DNA from: Bacteroidaceae bacterium
Lineage (GTDB): Bacteria; Bacteroidota; Bacteroidia; Bacteroidales; Bacteroidaceae
Assembly (NCBI GenBank): GCA_017650105.1
Contig: JAGCFO010000032.1
Span: 29,769 to 93,768, forward strand
Direction of reading: 5' to 3'
Length of the DNA stretch: 64,000 bases
The translations under genes were made by a program, and so were the position numbers. The notes under the pieces were generated by a model. The model did not search any database and was not told the DNA's origin. It saw only the letters and a list, made by a program, of their open reading frames with translations. This document shows positions 1-9,420 of this stretch, piece after piece (within the stretch, counting starts at the first letter, position 1; each line of letters starts with the position of its first letter).

Positions 1-1
1 A

Positions 2-136
2 GTAGCTGGTGTGATTCTCATCACTACAAAAGCTGCGCATAGCGCTCGTGAGGCTGAAATTCAGCGCCGCGTTGAGGAGAAGGCTGCGCGTAAAGCTGCC
101 AAAGAAGCTCGGAAAGCAGCAAAAAAACAGAAATAA
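2..136 (+). CDS. C-terminal end of unknown membrane protein (partial)
   Basis: An open frame enters from the left edge and ends at TAA 134-136, leaving the last 44 residues. The first few are hydrophobic (VAGVILI), as at the end of a membrane helix. The rest is a strongly basic, Ala/Lys/Arg-rich tail (for example RKAAKEARKAAKKQK) that should be helical and lie in the cytoplasm. A rho-independent terminator follows 25 bases later, which supports this being a true gene end. The family cannot be named from this fragment. Confidence 0.6.
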   Translation, partial: VAGVILITTKAAHSAREAEIQRRVEEKAARKAAKEARKAAKKQK

Positions 137-160
137 CAAGCTGCTCTCTCCTGAAAGATA

Positions 161-192
161 AGCGGGTTCCCGAGTCATCTGGGAGCCCGCTT
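161..192. terminator. Bidirectional terminator
   Basis: An 11-bp stem (AGCGGGTTCCC paired with GGGAGCCCGCT, one wobble pair) has a 9-base loop and is followed by a T-rich run. It lies between the partial plus-strand gene and the convergent barrel gene ending at 215, so it may serve both. Confidence 0.75.
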
Positions 193-214
193 GTCATTTC
201 TTTAAGATTCCCTT

Positions 215-904
215 TCAAAGCCGGAACCTATACCCGACAGCAAGGGTGATACTTTCGTTCAAGCAAGTGGGGAGGAAAGGAATCCAATCGCCTTGCATAA
301 GATTGCAGATGCCCAGATTGCACCTCAGTTCGTAGAACATCCTTTCTGCCGAATTGACGGAAACGCTTAGGGGAACAGACAAATCAAAACGGTGGTAGTC
401 ATCAGCAGAAGAAGAGACGGTATATCCTCCGCCACGCGAGAAGTCGGCATTAGCTTTTTTGCTCAGCATATAACCTGGTTGCAGCCCCACACCCAGCACA
501 AGCCAGTCGTTGACATAGTATTTAACAAGGATGGGGAGGTTGCTGTAAAAGAGGTGGATGTAAGCGTTACTCATAGTGTGGTCTTCAAAAGTGAAATCCC
601 TGAATCGAACCCCCAGTTCATTAGCTGCAATTCCAACCGAAAGAGCCCATTTCTTCTTCATCTGGTATTCCAAACCGAGTCCCCCACTAATTCCGAGTTT
701 TGGGAGAGTTTGAGAATTGGAAGCAGCTCCCAGACCATCGTCCCAAACATATTGAACCCTCACATTGGTGTGTCCCAAAAGGGTGGAGACATTAAAACCC
801 ACGTGTGGCGTGAAGAAAAGGGAACCCACCTCAGGCTGCGCATTTATCCCTGCTGTTACCAAAAGAAATCCTATGAAGAAGGAAACTCGTTGCTTTGTTT
901 TCAT
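215..904 (-). CDS. Outer-membrane beta-barrel protein
   Basis: A 229-residue exported protein. The start at 904 is chosen because it begins with a clean signal peptide (MKTKQRVSFFIGFLLVTAG, cut near INAQ); the frame stays open upstream but those codons encode no signal. After the signal come alternating hydrophobic/polar strands with Gly and aromatic residues (SGGLGLEYQ, LVLGVGLQPGY), and the chain ends in an aromatic/arginine strand (VGYRFRL) typical of barrels recognised by BAM. This fits the PorT-like/OMP_b-brl family of Bacteroidota; the cargo or function is unknown. It lies downstream of uvrA on the same strand, and the frame overlaps the uvrA end only if the longer, less likely start is used. 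Confidence 0.75.
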   Translation of the reverse strand: MKTKQRVSFFIGFLLVTAGINAQPEVGSLFFTPHVGFNVSTLLGHTNVRVQYVWDDGLGAASNSQTLPKLGISGGLGLEYQMKKKWALSVGIAANELGVRFRDFTFEDHTMSNAYIHLFYSNLPILVKYYVNDWLVLGVGLQPGYMLSKKANADFSRGGGYTVSSSADDYHRFDLSVPLSVSVNSAERMFYELRCNLGICNLMQGDWIPFLPTCLNESITLAVGYRFRL

Positions 905-999
905 TGATTTTGGTTTTGGTGAAAGAATAGTAAAACAAATAATTCTTTTATTACTAAACTCACACAAATGTGAAATACTGCACGAAAAATGCGCAAAAA

Positions 1000-3807
1000 T
1001 TATTGAAGAGAGATTTTTTCTTTCAGAAATTGTCCTGTGAGGGATTCGGAGCATGCAGCTATTTCTTCTGGCGTTCCACAGGCAACTAGGTTACCTCCTC
1101 TGTCTCCGCCCTCAGGTCCGAGGTCGATAATGTAATCGGCACACTTAATCACCTCAAGGTTGTGCTCGATGATGACGATTGTGTGCCCTCGGCTAATGAG
1201 AGCGTTGAACGACTCGAAGAGTTTCTTAATATCGTGGAAATGAAGTCCAGTGGTAGGCTCGTCGAAGATGAAAAGCGTGGGGCGCGCGTTCTCCTGCCCC
1301 AGATAGTAGGCAAGTTTTACGCGTTGGTTCTCTCCTCCTGAGAGAGTTGAGGAAGGTTGCCCGAGTTTTATGTAGCCGAGTCCGACATCTTGGAGGGGCT
1401 TCAGATGCGATGCAATAGTCTTCTCTCCATGCTCGGAAAAGAACTCAATGGCTTGGTTGACTGTCATCTCCAGGATGTCAAAGATATCCTTGTCGTGATA
1501 TTTCACCAGAAGCGTATCGTTTTTGAATCGCTTTCCGTGACACGCCTCGCATTCCAGAACCAAGTCGCTCATGAACTGCATCTCAACCGTTATGGTGCCT
1601 TCGCCTTTGCATTCTTCGCAGCGCCCTCCCTCATTGTTGAAGGAGAAGTAACCAGCTGTGTATCCCATTTGCTTCGAAAGGGGCTGATTAGCATAAAGTC
1701 GGCGTATATCGTCGTATGCTTTGACGTATGTGACTGGGTTGCTTCGCGATGATTTGCCGATAGGGTTCTGGTCGATGAACAAAACGTTGGAAAGCATGCT
1801 GATATCTCCTCCGAGACGTGTAAACTCACCAGGTCTGTCTCCGCTTTCGCCGTATTCGCGCAGAAGAGCCTTGAAAAGGATATCTCGCACGAGAGAACTC
1901 TTGCCCGAACCGCTCACTCCAGTCACTACCGTCAGCACATTCAGCGGGAAACGCACGTCTATTCCCTTCAGATTGTTATGTCGAGCTCCTTTCACTTCGA
2001 TATAATTGTTCCAGGGGCGCCGAGTAGAAGGCACAGGGATGGTGTCTTTGTGAAGCAGATAGCGCACCGTATAGCTCTCAGAGTTTTCCTTGAGGTTGCT
2101 CATATCTCCTTCGTACACCACGTTGCCCCCCAAACGTCCAGCTTTGGGGCCTATATCAATAATGTAGTCTGCTGAGCGGATAATCTCCTCATCGTGCTCC
2201 ACAACGACAACGGTGTTGCCCTCCTGCTGCAGCTTGCGCAGCACCGCAATCAGTTTGTCTGTGTCGCGGCTGTGGAGTCCTATGCTTGGTTCGTCGAGGA
2301 TATAGAGCGAGCCTACGAGAGGACTTCCCAGCGAGGTGACAAGGTTGATTCGTTGGCTTTCACCTCCCGACAGGCTGTTGCTGAGACGGTTGAGGGTGAG
2401 ATACCCAAGCCCTACATCGAGGAGGAACTGCAAGCGGCTCTTTATCTCAACCAGCAGCCTGTTGGCAACTAACGAATCGTGCTCGTCGAGTTGCAGATTG
2501 TCAAAGAAATATTTCAGTTCAACTACGGGCATTTCCACAAGGTCACATATGCTTCTTCCTCCCACTTTCACGTAGGTTGCCTCCTTCTTCAGACGAGTGC
2601 CGCGACAAGTGGGGCAAAGAGTCTTACCACGATAGCGCGAGAGCATCACGCGATATTGTATCTTGTATTGGTTTTCTTCAAGCATCTTGAAAAACGAATC
2701 GATACAAGCCTTGTCACGAGGCCCGTGCCAAAGATAGTCTTTCTGGGCCTGTGTCAGATTATAATAAGGTTCGAAGATGGGGAAGTCAGCTTCCGATGCG
2801 TGAAGAATGAATTCGTCCTTCCAAGCACTCATCTTTTCCCCTCTCCAGCAAACGACAGCACCGTCGTACACACTCAGCGAACTGTCGGGGATGACAAGTT
2901 TCTCGTCGATTCCGATGATGCGCCCGAATCCTTCGCATGTGGGGCAGGCACCGATGGGGGAGTTGAACGAGAAAAGTTGGTCGGAAAGCTCCTCGAAAGT
3001 GATTCCGTCTGCCTCGAAACGGGTGCTGAACGTGTGGAGAATCTCTGCCGGATAGAACTTCAGCATGCAGGCGCCGTCTCCTTCGAAGAAAGCCGTTTCG
3101 GCAGAGTCGAGCAAGCGGTTTATTGTCTCGTGGCTATCGTCGACAGTCAATCGGTCGATGAGGAGGTTGACGGTTGGGTGCCCTGTTTCCTTCTCTGTCG
3201 GCTCGTCATCGTTGGCATGAGTGATGAGCCAGTCTTCAATGCGCTGCACTTCTCCATCCACTTCGATGCGGACGAATCCCTGCTGCATGTCTAATGCAAG
3301 CTGTTCCTTGAGTGTCCTGTCGCCATGTAGAACTATGGGAGCCAGCACGGCAAAGCGCGTTCCTTTGCCGTACGACAACATGCATTGTACCAGGTCTTCG
3401 GGAGTGTGCTTTTTCACAAGCTGCCCGCTGATGGGCGAGAAGGTCTTCCCGATGCGGCTGTAGAGCAGACGCAGATAATCGTAGATTTCTGTGGATGTCC
3501 CAACTGTGGAACGTGGGTTTCGGCTGTTGACTTTCTGCTCTATGGCGATGGAGGGGGGTAGACCTTTGATGAAATCGCATTCGGGCTTCTTCATACGCCC
3601 CAGGAACTGCCTGGCATACGACGATAGGCTCTCCACATATCGGCGCTGTCCCTCGGCGTAGAGGGTGTCAAAAGCAAGCGAACTCTTCCCCGAACCGCTA
3701 AGTCCGGTAATGACTACCAGCTTGTTACGCGGTATGTCAACTGAAACGTTTTTGAGGTTGTTGACGTTTGCTCCTTTGACGGAAATGAATGCTGACTCCT
3801 TCGCCAT
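1000..3807 (-). CDS. uvrA: Excinuclease ABC subunit A
   Basis: A 935-residue DNA-damage sensor of nucleotide excision repair; it dimerises, scans DNA with UvrB and hydrolyses ATP at two ABC sites. Walker A motifs are at about residues 35-42 (GLSGSGKS) and 629 (GVSGSGKSS), and signature motifs at about 479 (LSGGESQR) and 824 (LSGGENQR). The C-terminal zinc module is intact (CEECKGEG near 727, CEACHGKR near 752). In the N-terminal insertion the pair CPTC near 287 is present, but the CPxCG pair that normally precedes it by about 25 residues is replaced by FSTRFEADG, so this zinc site looks incomplete. Length matches the family. Transcription is likely from its own promoter just upstream. Confidence 0.97.
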   Translation of the reverse strand: MAKESAFISVKGANVNNLKNVSVDIPRNKLVVITGLSGSGKSSLAFDTLYAEGQRRYVESLSSYARQFLGRMKKPECDFIKGLPPSIAIEQKVNSRNPRSTVGTSTEIYDYLRLLYSRIGKTFSPISGQLVKKHTPEDLVQCMLSYGKGTRFAVLAPIVLHGDRTLKEQLALDMQQGFVRIEVDGEVQRIEDWLITHANDDEPTEKETGHPTVNLLIDRLTVDDSHETINRLLDSAETAFFEGDGACMLKFYPAEILHTFSTRFEADGITFEELSDQLFSFNSPIGACPTCEGFGRIIGIDEKLVIPDSSLSVYDGAVVCWRGEKMSAWKDEFILHASEADFPIFEPYYNLTQAQKDYLWHGPRDKACIDSFFKMLEENQYKIQYRVMLSRYRGKTLCPTCRGTRLKKEATYVKVGGRSICDLVEMPVVELKYFFDNLQLDEHDSLVANRLLVEIKSRLQFLLDVGLGYLTLNRLSNSLSGGESQRINLVTSLGSPLVGSLYILDEPSIGLHSRDTDKLIAVLRKLQQEGNTVVVVEHDEEIIRSADYIIDIGPKAGRLGGNVVYEGDMSNLKENSESYTVRYLLHKDTIPVPSTRRPWNNYIEVKGARHNNLKGIDVRFPLNVLTVVTGVSGSGKSSLVRDILFKALLREYGESGDRPGEFTRLGGDISMLSNVLFIDQNPIGKSSRSNPVTYVKAYDDIRRLYANQPLSKQMGYTAGYFSFNNEGGRCEECKGEGTITVEMQFMSDLVLECEACHGKRFKNDTLLVKYHDKDIFDILEMTVNQAIEFFSEHGEKTIASHLKPLQDVGLGYIKLGQPSSTLSGGENQRVKLAYYLGQENARPTLFIFDEPTTGLHFHDIKKLFESFNALISRGHTIVIIEHNLEVIKCADYIIDLGPEGGDRGGNLVACGTPEEIAACSESLTGQFLKEKISLQ

Positions 3808-3839
3808 GTTTTCTGATGATTCTTTTTCGATTCAAACTG

Positions 3840-3871
3840 CAAAAATAGTGCATTGCGTGCAAAAAACCAAA
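3840..3871 (-). promoter_or_regulatory. uvrA promoter
   Basis: On the minus strand TATTTTTG (3840-3847) is the -7 element and TTTG (3868-3871) the -33 element, 20 bp apart, in the Bacteroidota sigma-ABfr pattern. The predicted leader before ATG 3807 is about 25 bases. Confidence 0.7.
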
Positions 3872-3881
3872 ATATTTTGCT

Positions 3882-3889
3882 TATCTTTG
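3882..3889 (+). promoter_or_regulatory. -7 element for the GHL10 lipoprotein
   Basis: TATCTTTG matches TAnnTTTG on the plus strand. It is back to back with the uvrA promoter. No clean TTTG lies 19-20 bp upstream, so the -33 half is weak. It implies that ATGs before about 3896 are not used for the downstream gene. Confidence 0.6.
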
Positions 3890-3940
3890 CACCAAGTTGC
3901 GCAAGAAATTCAATGCCGATGACAACCGCTCCGAGAAGAG

Positions 3941-4054
3941 CGTCTCGACAGCGCGAATTATTTGTTCTCGAAATGAAATTATTTGTTGTGGAAAAAAATT
4001 TTTGGGCAAAGGAAAAAAAATTATTCTCAAAGAAAAAAATTTTTTTCCTTCTTC
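3941..4054 (+). repeat. 21-bp phased array, copy A (translated)
   Basis: Motif units end at 3970, 3991, 4012, 4033 and 4054, exactly 21 bp apart, after a core unit holding GCGCGA (3951-3956). Some units carry G-rich variants in place of the usual pyrimidine motif, but the A7T5-7 tracts keep phase. The array covers the start and the first 28 codons of the gene at 3973, so it is read as seven-residue steps (KLFVVEK, NFWAKEK, KLFSKKK, IFFLLHI). Confidence 0.75.
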
Positions 4055-5550
4055 ATATTTCGCTGGTGTTTTTGCTGGCATTAACGATAGCTTCATGTAC
4101 CTCGCGCAGGCAAGTTCTCCCATACTCCTCGCAAACGTGGCAGCCCCCGAAGAGGGAGTTCCGAGGTGCCTGGATGCAGGTCGTGAACGGGCAGTATCAG
4201 GGAATGACGTCTCTGGAGCAGCAACGACGCCTAACCGAGCAGCTTGATGCCCTGCAAGCTGCCGGAGTGAATGCAGTCTTCTTTCAAGTGCGCCCTGCGG
4301 CTGATGCACTCTATCGCTCTCATTATGAGCCCTGGAGCCATTTCCTGACAGGACAGCAGGGAAAGGCGCCCGATGTCGATTGGGACCCTCTTCAATTTAT
4401 GATAGATGCTTGTCACTCGCGTGGAATGGAACTTCACGCGTGGATAAATCCCTATCGTGCAAGGGTGAAGGGTATGCGCAACACTCAGCTAAACTACCTG
4501 CATCCTTATACCCATCATCCTGAGCGGTTCGTGGAGTACGATGGGCTGCTTCTTTTCGATCCTAGCTTGTCCGAAAACAGAGATTACATTTGTCTGATTG
4601 CATCCGACATTGTGCGACGCTATGATGTGGATGGCCTTCATATAGATGACTACTTTTATCCCTATCCTGTAGCAGGTTCTGAATTTCCTGACGCAAAATC
4701 GTTTGCGACTTACGGACGAGGTTTTTCCTCCCGTTCAGCGTGGAGAAGGAATAATGTTGATATGCTTGTGAAGCAACTGTCGGCAGCAGTCCATAGCGTA
4801 AAACCCTGGGTGAAATTCGGAGTCAGTCCTTTTGGAATCTATCACAACGCTTCGGGAGATGGTGTGCCTGGAAGCGCCACAAGCGGTTTGCAGAACTACG
4901 ATGATCTTTACGCCGATGTGCTCCTGTGGGTGAAGCAGGGATGGGTCGATTATCTTCTTCCGCAGCTCTATTGGGAGATTGGAAACAAGGCTGCTGATTA
5001 TGCTAAGTTGGTGGATTGGTGGGCTAAAAATGCTGGAGGACGACATTTATATATAGGACAAGACTTGGAACGCTCGCTGCGTTTCTCCGATTTGGACAGA
5101 AAGTTCATGCTGATGTATCGGCAGCCTTCCATACAAGGCTATTGCTGGTGGTATGCCGATGCTGTTCGGCAGGCTCTTCCGGCAGTTCAGCGTTCCTCAC
5201 ACGGAAATCAGTCGCTGGCGTTACAGCCTCTCATGCCTTGGTTGGACAAGAAGGCTCCGGGCACTGTGAAGAATCTCGTTTTCCTGGAAACGGAAGACGG
5301 TCCCGTGCTTTTCTGGGAGGCCCCTCCCTATAGGAATGAAATGAACCGCCCGATTCGTTATGTGGTATACCGTTTTAAGAAAGGAGAGAGAGTTGACATC
5401 AACGATGCGCGACACATTGCAGGAATGACAACCAATACCTATTTCTCATTGAAGCCTGAGGGCGGAAAGAAAAACTATGTATATGTGGTGACAGCTCTGG
5501 ATCGTCTTCAAAACGAATCAGCGGCTGAGAAAGTGAAAGTTACGCTTTAA
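3973..5550 (+). CDS. GHL10/DUF187-type glycoside-hydrolase-like lipoprotein
   Basis: A 525-residue lipoprotein. ATG 3973 is used because the promoter excludes the longest frame and this ATG leads into a lysine-rich n-region, a hydrophobic stretch and a lipobox ending in Cys42 (LLALTIASC); ATG 3913 is the alternative. The main domain starts near residue 62 (EFRGAWMQVV) and shows the hallmarks of the YngK/DUF187 glycosyl-hydrolase-like family: FFQVRPAADA, HAWINPYRAR and GLHIDDYFYP. A fibronectin-like C-terminal domain follows from about residue 440. The family is thought to act on envelope or glycan substrates; the substrate here is unknown. The first 28 codons are made of the 21-bp repeat (copy A), which is odd. 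Confidence 0.85.
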   Translation: MKLFVVEKNFWAKEKKLFSKKKIFFLLHISLVFLLALTIASCTSRRQVLPYSSQTWQPPKREFRGAWMQVVNGQYQGMTSLEQQRRLTEQLDALQAAGVNAVFFQVRPAADALYRSHYEPWSHFLTGQQGKAPDVDWDPLQFMIDACHSRGMELHAWINPYRARVKGMRNTQLNYLHPYTHHPERFVEYDGLLLFDPSLSENRDYICLIASDIVRRYDVDGLHIDDYFYPYPVAGSEFPDAKSFATYGRGFSSRSAWRRNNVDMLVKQLSAAVHSVKPWVKFGVSPFGIYHNASGDGVPGSATSGLQNYDDLYADVLLWVKQGWVDYLLPQLYWEIGNKAADYAKLVDWWAKNAGGRHLYIGQDLERSLRFSDLDRKFMLMYRQPSIQGYCWWYADAVRQALPAVQRSSHGNQSLALQPLMPWLDKKAPGTVKNLVFLETEDGPVLFWEAPPYRNEMNRPIRYVVYRFKKGERVDINDARHIAGMTTNTYFSLKPEGGKKNYVYVVTALDRLQNESAAEKVKVTL

Positions 5551-6313
5551 TAGAATCATCAGATTCTTGTTTCTCCCTTGCCACCCAGTCGTCGATAAGC
5601 ATGCGAGCCATACTCAGCCCTTCGGGGATCTCTGGGAGGTTGTCGGCTCGGAAGAATGAAGCCTCCTTTAGCTCTCCGTCGGCAAACGATATGTTGCCGC
5701 TTACATAGTCAGCATTGAATCCAACCATCAATCCAAGCGGGTAAGGCCAAGGTTGACTTGCGAAATAGCGGATGTTATTAATTTCAAGCGTTGTTTCTTC
5801 CTTAACCTCCCTTGCGACGCACTCCTCAAGCGATTCTCCGGTTTCCACAAACCCGGCAACAAGCCCGAAAAAGTTGCGTCGAAAAGTCTTTGCTTTCACT
5901 AATAGAGCTTCGTGGCCTTTTTGTATTAAGACGATGATAGCGATATTTAGTTGGGGCCAGATTTCCCTTCCACATTGAGGGCAGATTCGGCTTATGTCGG
6001 TGTTCCACCGCAAAGGATTTCCGCATTTGCTGCAGTAAATCGTTTCCTCTCCCCAGAAGAGAATCTCCCAAGCTTTTCCTGCACGCTTGTATTCGTTGTC
6101 GCTAAGCACGCGCCAGCTTTGACGCAACGTGAAACGAGCCATCTGTGCGGGTGCTTCCTTGTCGGAAATGCGCAGAACCCAGTCGTCGGCAACGATGTGA
6201 TGACTTTCAGTTTTTGCCGCTTTCCAGTCTTCGTCTGTTGGCAAGCGATACCCTTCGGCGTCTTTCGCCAAAAGTAGCTCGTCCTTTTCATTAAAAAGAA
6301 TCCAAGTCTTCAT
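5540..6313 (-). CDS. nudC: NADH pyrophosphatase (NudC-type Nudix hydrolase)
   Basis: A 257-residue cytosolic enzyme that splits NAD(H) into NMN(H) and AMP and, in known members, removes NAD caps from RNA. The start at 6313 (MKTWILFNEKDE) is set by the promoter just upstream; the longer frame to 6586 runs through the divergent promoter region. A four-cysteine zinc ribbon is visible (CSKCG and CPQCG), then the Nudix box (GFVETGESLEECVAREVKEE) and the NudC-specific SQPWPYP motif. The Nudix box has T where the final G usually sits. Its stop overlaps the end of the convergent GHL10 gene by 11 bases. Confidence 0.93.
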   Translation of the reverse strand: MKTWILFNEKDELLLAKDAEGYRLPTDEDWKAAKTESHHIVADDWVLRISDKEAPAQMARFTLRQSWRVLSDNEYKRAGKAWEILFWGEETIYCSKCGNPLRWNTDISRICPQCGREIWPQLNIAIIVLIQKGHEALLVKAKTFRRNFFGLVAGFVETGESLEECVAREVKEETTLEINNIRYFASQPWPYPLGLMVGFNADYVSGNISFADGELKEASFFRADNLPEIPEGLSMARMLIDDWVAREKQESDDSIKA

Positions 6314-6328
6314 TTTCCTCTTTTTCTT

Positions 6329-6358
6329 TTGCAAAGATATAATTTTATGGTAAATTTG
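6329..6358 (+). promoter_or_regulatory. 5'-nucleotidase promoter
   Basis: TTTG (6329-6332) and TAAATTTG (6351-6358) are 18 bp apart. The -33 half overlaps the nudC -7 element on the other strand, so the two divergent promoters are interlocked. Confidence 0.7.
6332..6339 (-). promoter_or_regulatory. -7 element of nudC
   Basis: TATCTTTG on the minus strand, 18 bases before ATG 6313. No clear -33 TTTG is present. It shares bases with the divergent nucleotidase promoter. Confidence 0.6.
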
Positions 6359-6379
6359 CAGAGCAAAAAGAAAATAATT

Positions 6380-8209
6380 ATGAAAAAACACCTTTTTTCC
6401 CTCACGGGACTTTGTACATTGCTGTTGCTTTTGCTTGCAGGATGCGCAGACGACAACGTTAAAGAGTTGAAAATTGTAGCTACGAGCGATGTGCACGGAA
6501 ATTTCTTCCCGTATGATTTTATTAATGATGTTCCTGCCAAAGGAAGCCTTTCGCGCGTAAGCACATATCTGAATGAGCAACGTCAACTGTTAGGTGACAG
6601 GGTTATTTACGTTGACAACGGTGACATTTTGCAAGGACAGCCAACAAGTTATTATTACAATACGGTAGCTGTCGATCAGCCTCATCTGGCAGCGGAAGTT
6701 CTCAATTACTTGGGATGCGAAGCGGGTACTTTAGGTAATCATGACATCGAACCGGGAGGACCTACTTATCAGCATTATATCCACGATGCAAAATTTCCTA
6801 TCTTAGGGGCAAATATCCTCCTTGAGGGCACGGATAACACGTTTGTTCTTCCTTATACAATAGTTGAGCGCAAAGGAGTCAGAATAGCTTTTATAGGAAT
6901 GAACACTCCCGCAATTCCCAACTGGCTACCTAGGGAGCTTTGGCGAGAGTTGGAGTTTGTTGACATTGCTTCTACGGCAAGAAAGTGGGTACAATATGTG
7001 AAAGAGAATGAGCATCCAGATGTTATCGTCGGCATTTTCCATTCGGGCTTGGATGGAGGTATTATTACTCCCGAATATGCTGAAAATGCTTCTTTGCAAG
7101 TGGCGCGTGAAGTTCCTGGCTTCGATGCAATCATTTTCGGGCATGATCATCGCGAATATTGCGAGACAATAGAGAACGTTGAAGGGGATCCTGTCGTTTT
7201 GGTCAACCCTGCAAACGGCGCGAACAAGGTAGCAGAACTGACCTTGCGTAAAATGATCTCTTCTAAACGCGTAAATGCTGAAGTGGGCTTCCTCAAGATA
7301 CCTTTGCTCAACAAGAAAAAGGAATCCTGGACTGTTGAAGGCAAACTTGTGTCGATGGATGGAGTAGAACCCGATGAGGCCTTCCTCCAGGCGTTTGATA
7401 AGCAACGTCAGACTGTAAAGGACTATGTGTCAAAGCGCATAGGAACTTTTACTCGTCCTATCAGTACGAAAGATGCTTATTTTGGTCCTTCTACATTTAT
7501 GGATTTCGTTCATCAGATGCAGCTTGACATCACTAATGCCGAGATTTCTCTTGCCGCACCTCTTTCCTTTAATGCTACCATCGACTCTGGTGATGTCTAT
7601 GTGCGCGACATGTTTAATCTCTATAAGTACGAGAATACTCTGTATTTAATGGAGCTTACCGGGCGTGAGATTCTCGGGCACCTTGAGATGTCGTATGATA
7701 TGTGGACCAATCAGATGAAGTCAGCTGGAGATCATCTTCTCCTTTTCAACGAAGACAAGAATGATACGGGAAGTGCCGATAAGAATGGTGGAGACAATCG
7801 TAGCCGTCGCCCGCGTTTCAAGAACATATACTACAATTTTGACTCTGCAGCAGGCATTATCTATGAAGTAGATGTAACGAAGCCTGTGGGGCAGCGTGTT
7901 CACATCCTTCGAATGGCTGATGGACGTCCTTTTGAACTTGATCACACTTATAGAGTCGCTGTCAATAGCTATCGCGGTAATGGGGGAGGAGAACTGCTAA
8001 CGAAAGGGGCAGGAATTCCTCAAGAGGAATTGTCAAGCCGCATTCTTTTCAGCACGTCAGCAGACCTTCGTTATTATATGCTGAGCCGAATAGAAATGAA
8101 GGATACCATCACGCCTGTTTGTTTGAACCAATGGAAGTTTATCCCCGAGAAATGGACTGTTCCTGCTGCTAAGAGGGACTACGAGCTCCTTTTCGGGAAA
8201 GGGGAGTAA
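6380..8209 (+). CDS. 5'-nucleotidase / 2',3'-cyclic phosphodiesterase lipoprotein (UshA family)
   Basis: A 609-residue exported metallophosphoesterase. ATG 6380 gives a signal peptide with lipobox LLAGC. The calcineurin-like N-terminal domain carries the metal ligands in order: TSDVHGNF, DNGDILQG, TLGNHDIEPG, IFHSGLDGG and FGHDHREY. The C-terminal 5'-nucleotidase substrate domain contains SLAAPLSFNATIDSGDV and the YRVAVNSYRGNGGGEL segment. Such enzymes release nucleosides from extracytoplasmic nucleotides for uptake. The gene stands alone between a divergent promoter and a strong terminator. Confidence 0.92.
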   Translation: MKKHLFSLTGLCTLLLLLLAGCADDNVKELKIVATSDVHGNFFPYDFINDVPAKGSLSRVSTYLNEQRQLLGDRVIYVDNGDILQGQPTSYYYNTVAVDQPHLAAEVLNYLGCEAGTLGNHDIEPGGPTYQHYIHDAKFPILGANILLEGTDNTFVLPYTIVERKGVRIAFIGMNTPAIPNWLPRELWRELEFVDIASTARKWVQYVKENEHPDVIVGIFHSGLDGGIITPEYAENASLQVAREVPGFDAIIFGHDHREYCETIENVEGDPVVLVNPANGANKVAELTLRKMISSKRVNAEVGFLKIPLLNKKKESWTVEGKLVSMDGVEPDEAFLQAFDKQRQTVKDYVSKRIGTFTRPISTKDAYFGPSTFMDFVHQMQLDITNAEISLAAPLSFNATIDSGDVYVRDMFNLYKYENTLYLMELTGREILGHLEMSYDMWTNQMKSAGDHLLLFNEDKNDTGSADKNGGDNRSRRPRFKNIYYNFDSAAGIIYEVDVTKPVGQRVHILRMADGRPFELDHTYRVAVNSYRGNGGGELLTKGAGIPQEELSSRILFSTSADLRYYMLSRIEMKDTITPVCLNQWKFIPEKWTVPAAKRDYELLFGKGE

Positions 8210-8245
8210 CTGTCGGGAAAGCTTCCGTATAGCGATATTTACTTT

Positions 8246-8290
8246 GACTGCCATCTGTTAATCGTTCAGATGGCAGTCGTTTTTTCTTTT
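8246..8290 (+). terminator. Rho-independent terminator
   Basis: A perfect 12-bp stem (GACTGCCATCTG at 8246-8257 with its complement at 8267-8278) has a 9-base loop and is followed by a T run. It ends the nucleotidase gene and may also serve the convergent kinase. Confidence 0.9.
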
Positions 8291-8307
8291 CTTCTTAACG
8301 GAATATC

Positions 8308-9222
8308 CTATAATTCTCTTTTGGGCACTACGAAGTGTGCTGCCTGATGAAGATTTTCCACTTTAATATGGTTCCCAAAATATAATTCCCCATCAAGAGA
8401 GACGCAAAAACCTTCAGGCGCTTCAATCGTAATGGAGTGGGCTCTGCGGTAAACAATATGTTTTGCGAAACGCTTGTCATCCAGATGTTCCCCACGCTGG
8501 TAGGCCCCCATCAGTTTAATAAAAGTAAGGTGCGAGACTGGGTTTACCAGACAAACCTCAAGCAGCCCGTCGTCATTCTTGCTTCGTGGCGCACAGCAAT
8601 AAGACCCTCCCACGTGGGTTCCGTTTGTTGCCGTGCAAAGCAGGATGCAATCTTCGTTTAATTTCTCATCGTCTGCCCAAACGGTGCATTTAGTTCTCAT
8701 AGCCGTCAAAAGAGCCCATGCTACGCCACAGGGATAGGCGAGAGGGCCTCCTACAACAGGCAGGCGTCGTATGTGATCCATCGTTTTTGCCACACTCGCA
8801 TCAAGTCCGAAGTGAGTAGCGTTGAGAGCGAAGGAACTGCCGTTGACGCGCATAATGTCGATAGGAACGGCGGTGCCATTCAGCAGATTGTCAATGTTTT
8901 GGAATAGTTCCTTCCCTCCGTAGTACTTCACGTAATCGTTTCCGCTACCTTGCGCAAAAGAAGTGAATGAAGTTCGTTCCACGTCTATTGTACTTGCTGC
9001 TACCTCTCGCAACGTACCGTCTCCTCCGCAAGCGTAAAAACGTAGTTCCTCGGAAGGGTATTCCTTTCTGTAGCGCTGCACGAGTTCAAAGCTGTCGTCT
9101 CTATGTCGCTTGATATAGATGTCGTAGTCAATGGGCGTCTTCAGCTGGGCAAGAGCCTCTCTCAGCTGGTTTTCGCAAGATTGCTTTCCGGCGTGGGGAT
9201 TTACAATGAAAACATGTTTCAT
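8308..9222 (-). CDS. Diacylglycerol/lipid kinase family protein
   Basis: A 304-residue protein of the DAGK catalytic-domain (YegS/DgkB) family, which phosphorylates lipid alcohols with ATP at the membrane. Visible marks are the N-terminal VNPHAGK, the ATP-binding ACGGDGTLREV motif at about residues 63-73, and GSGND near 92. The C-terminal beta domain ends with APEGFCVSLDGELYFG, also typical. Length is usual. The substrate (diacylglycerol, sphingosine or other) cannot be told from sequence; sphingoid lipids occur in Bacteroidales, so either is possible. No clear promoter was found upstream. Confidence 0.88.
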   Translation of the reverse strand: MKHVFIVNPHAGKQSCENQLREALAQLKTPIDYDIYIKRHRDDSFELVQRYRKEYPSEELRFYACGGDGTLREVAASTIDVERTSFTSFAQGSGNDYVKYYGGKELFQNIDNLLNGTAVPIDIMRVNGSSFALNATHFGLDASVAKTMDHIRRLPVVGGPLAYPCGVAWALLTAMRTKCTVWADDEKLNEDCILLCTATNGTHVGGSYCCAPRSKNDDGLLEVCLVNPVSHLTFIKLMGAYQRGEHLDDKRFAKHIVYRRAHSITIEAPEGFCVSLDGELYFGNHIKVENLHQAAHFVVPKREL

Positions 9223-9385
9223 GTCGCGGTTGTTTTGGCTTTGGTGGTGCGAATTTAAGCATTTTAATTCAAACCCAGTAAAGAAAATGCCATTTTTTAC
9301 TCTCGTATCTCTTTTCTGAATGCATAAGTACGTTCCGCGAATTGTTAATTACGCATTTTCAATTGTCAGGCTAAAAAAAATGCTT

Positions 9386-9393
9386 TATCTTTG
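9386..9393 (+). promoter_or_regulatory. -7 element of small lipoprotein gene
   Basis: TATCTTTG, 27 bases before ATG 9421, with a weak ATTG near the -33 position. Confidence 0.6.
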
Positions 9394-9420
9394 CGCAATA
9401 ACAAACAGAATAATGTGATT

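Noticed and set aside
2479..3294. Long plus-strand frame inside uvrA (271 residues)
   Set aside because: It is an antisense shadow of the uvrA coding sequence with no homology features.
9240..9280. Promoter for the diacylglycerol-kinase-like gene
   Set aside because: A TTTG and a TAAATTCG are present on the minus strand but only 12 bp apart, which does not fit the consensus spacing.
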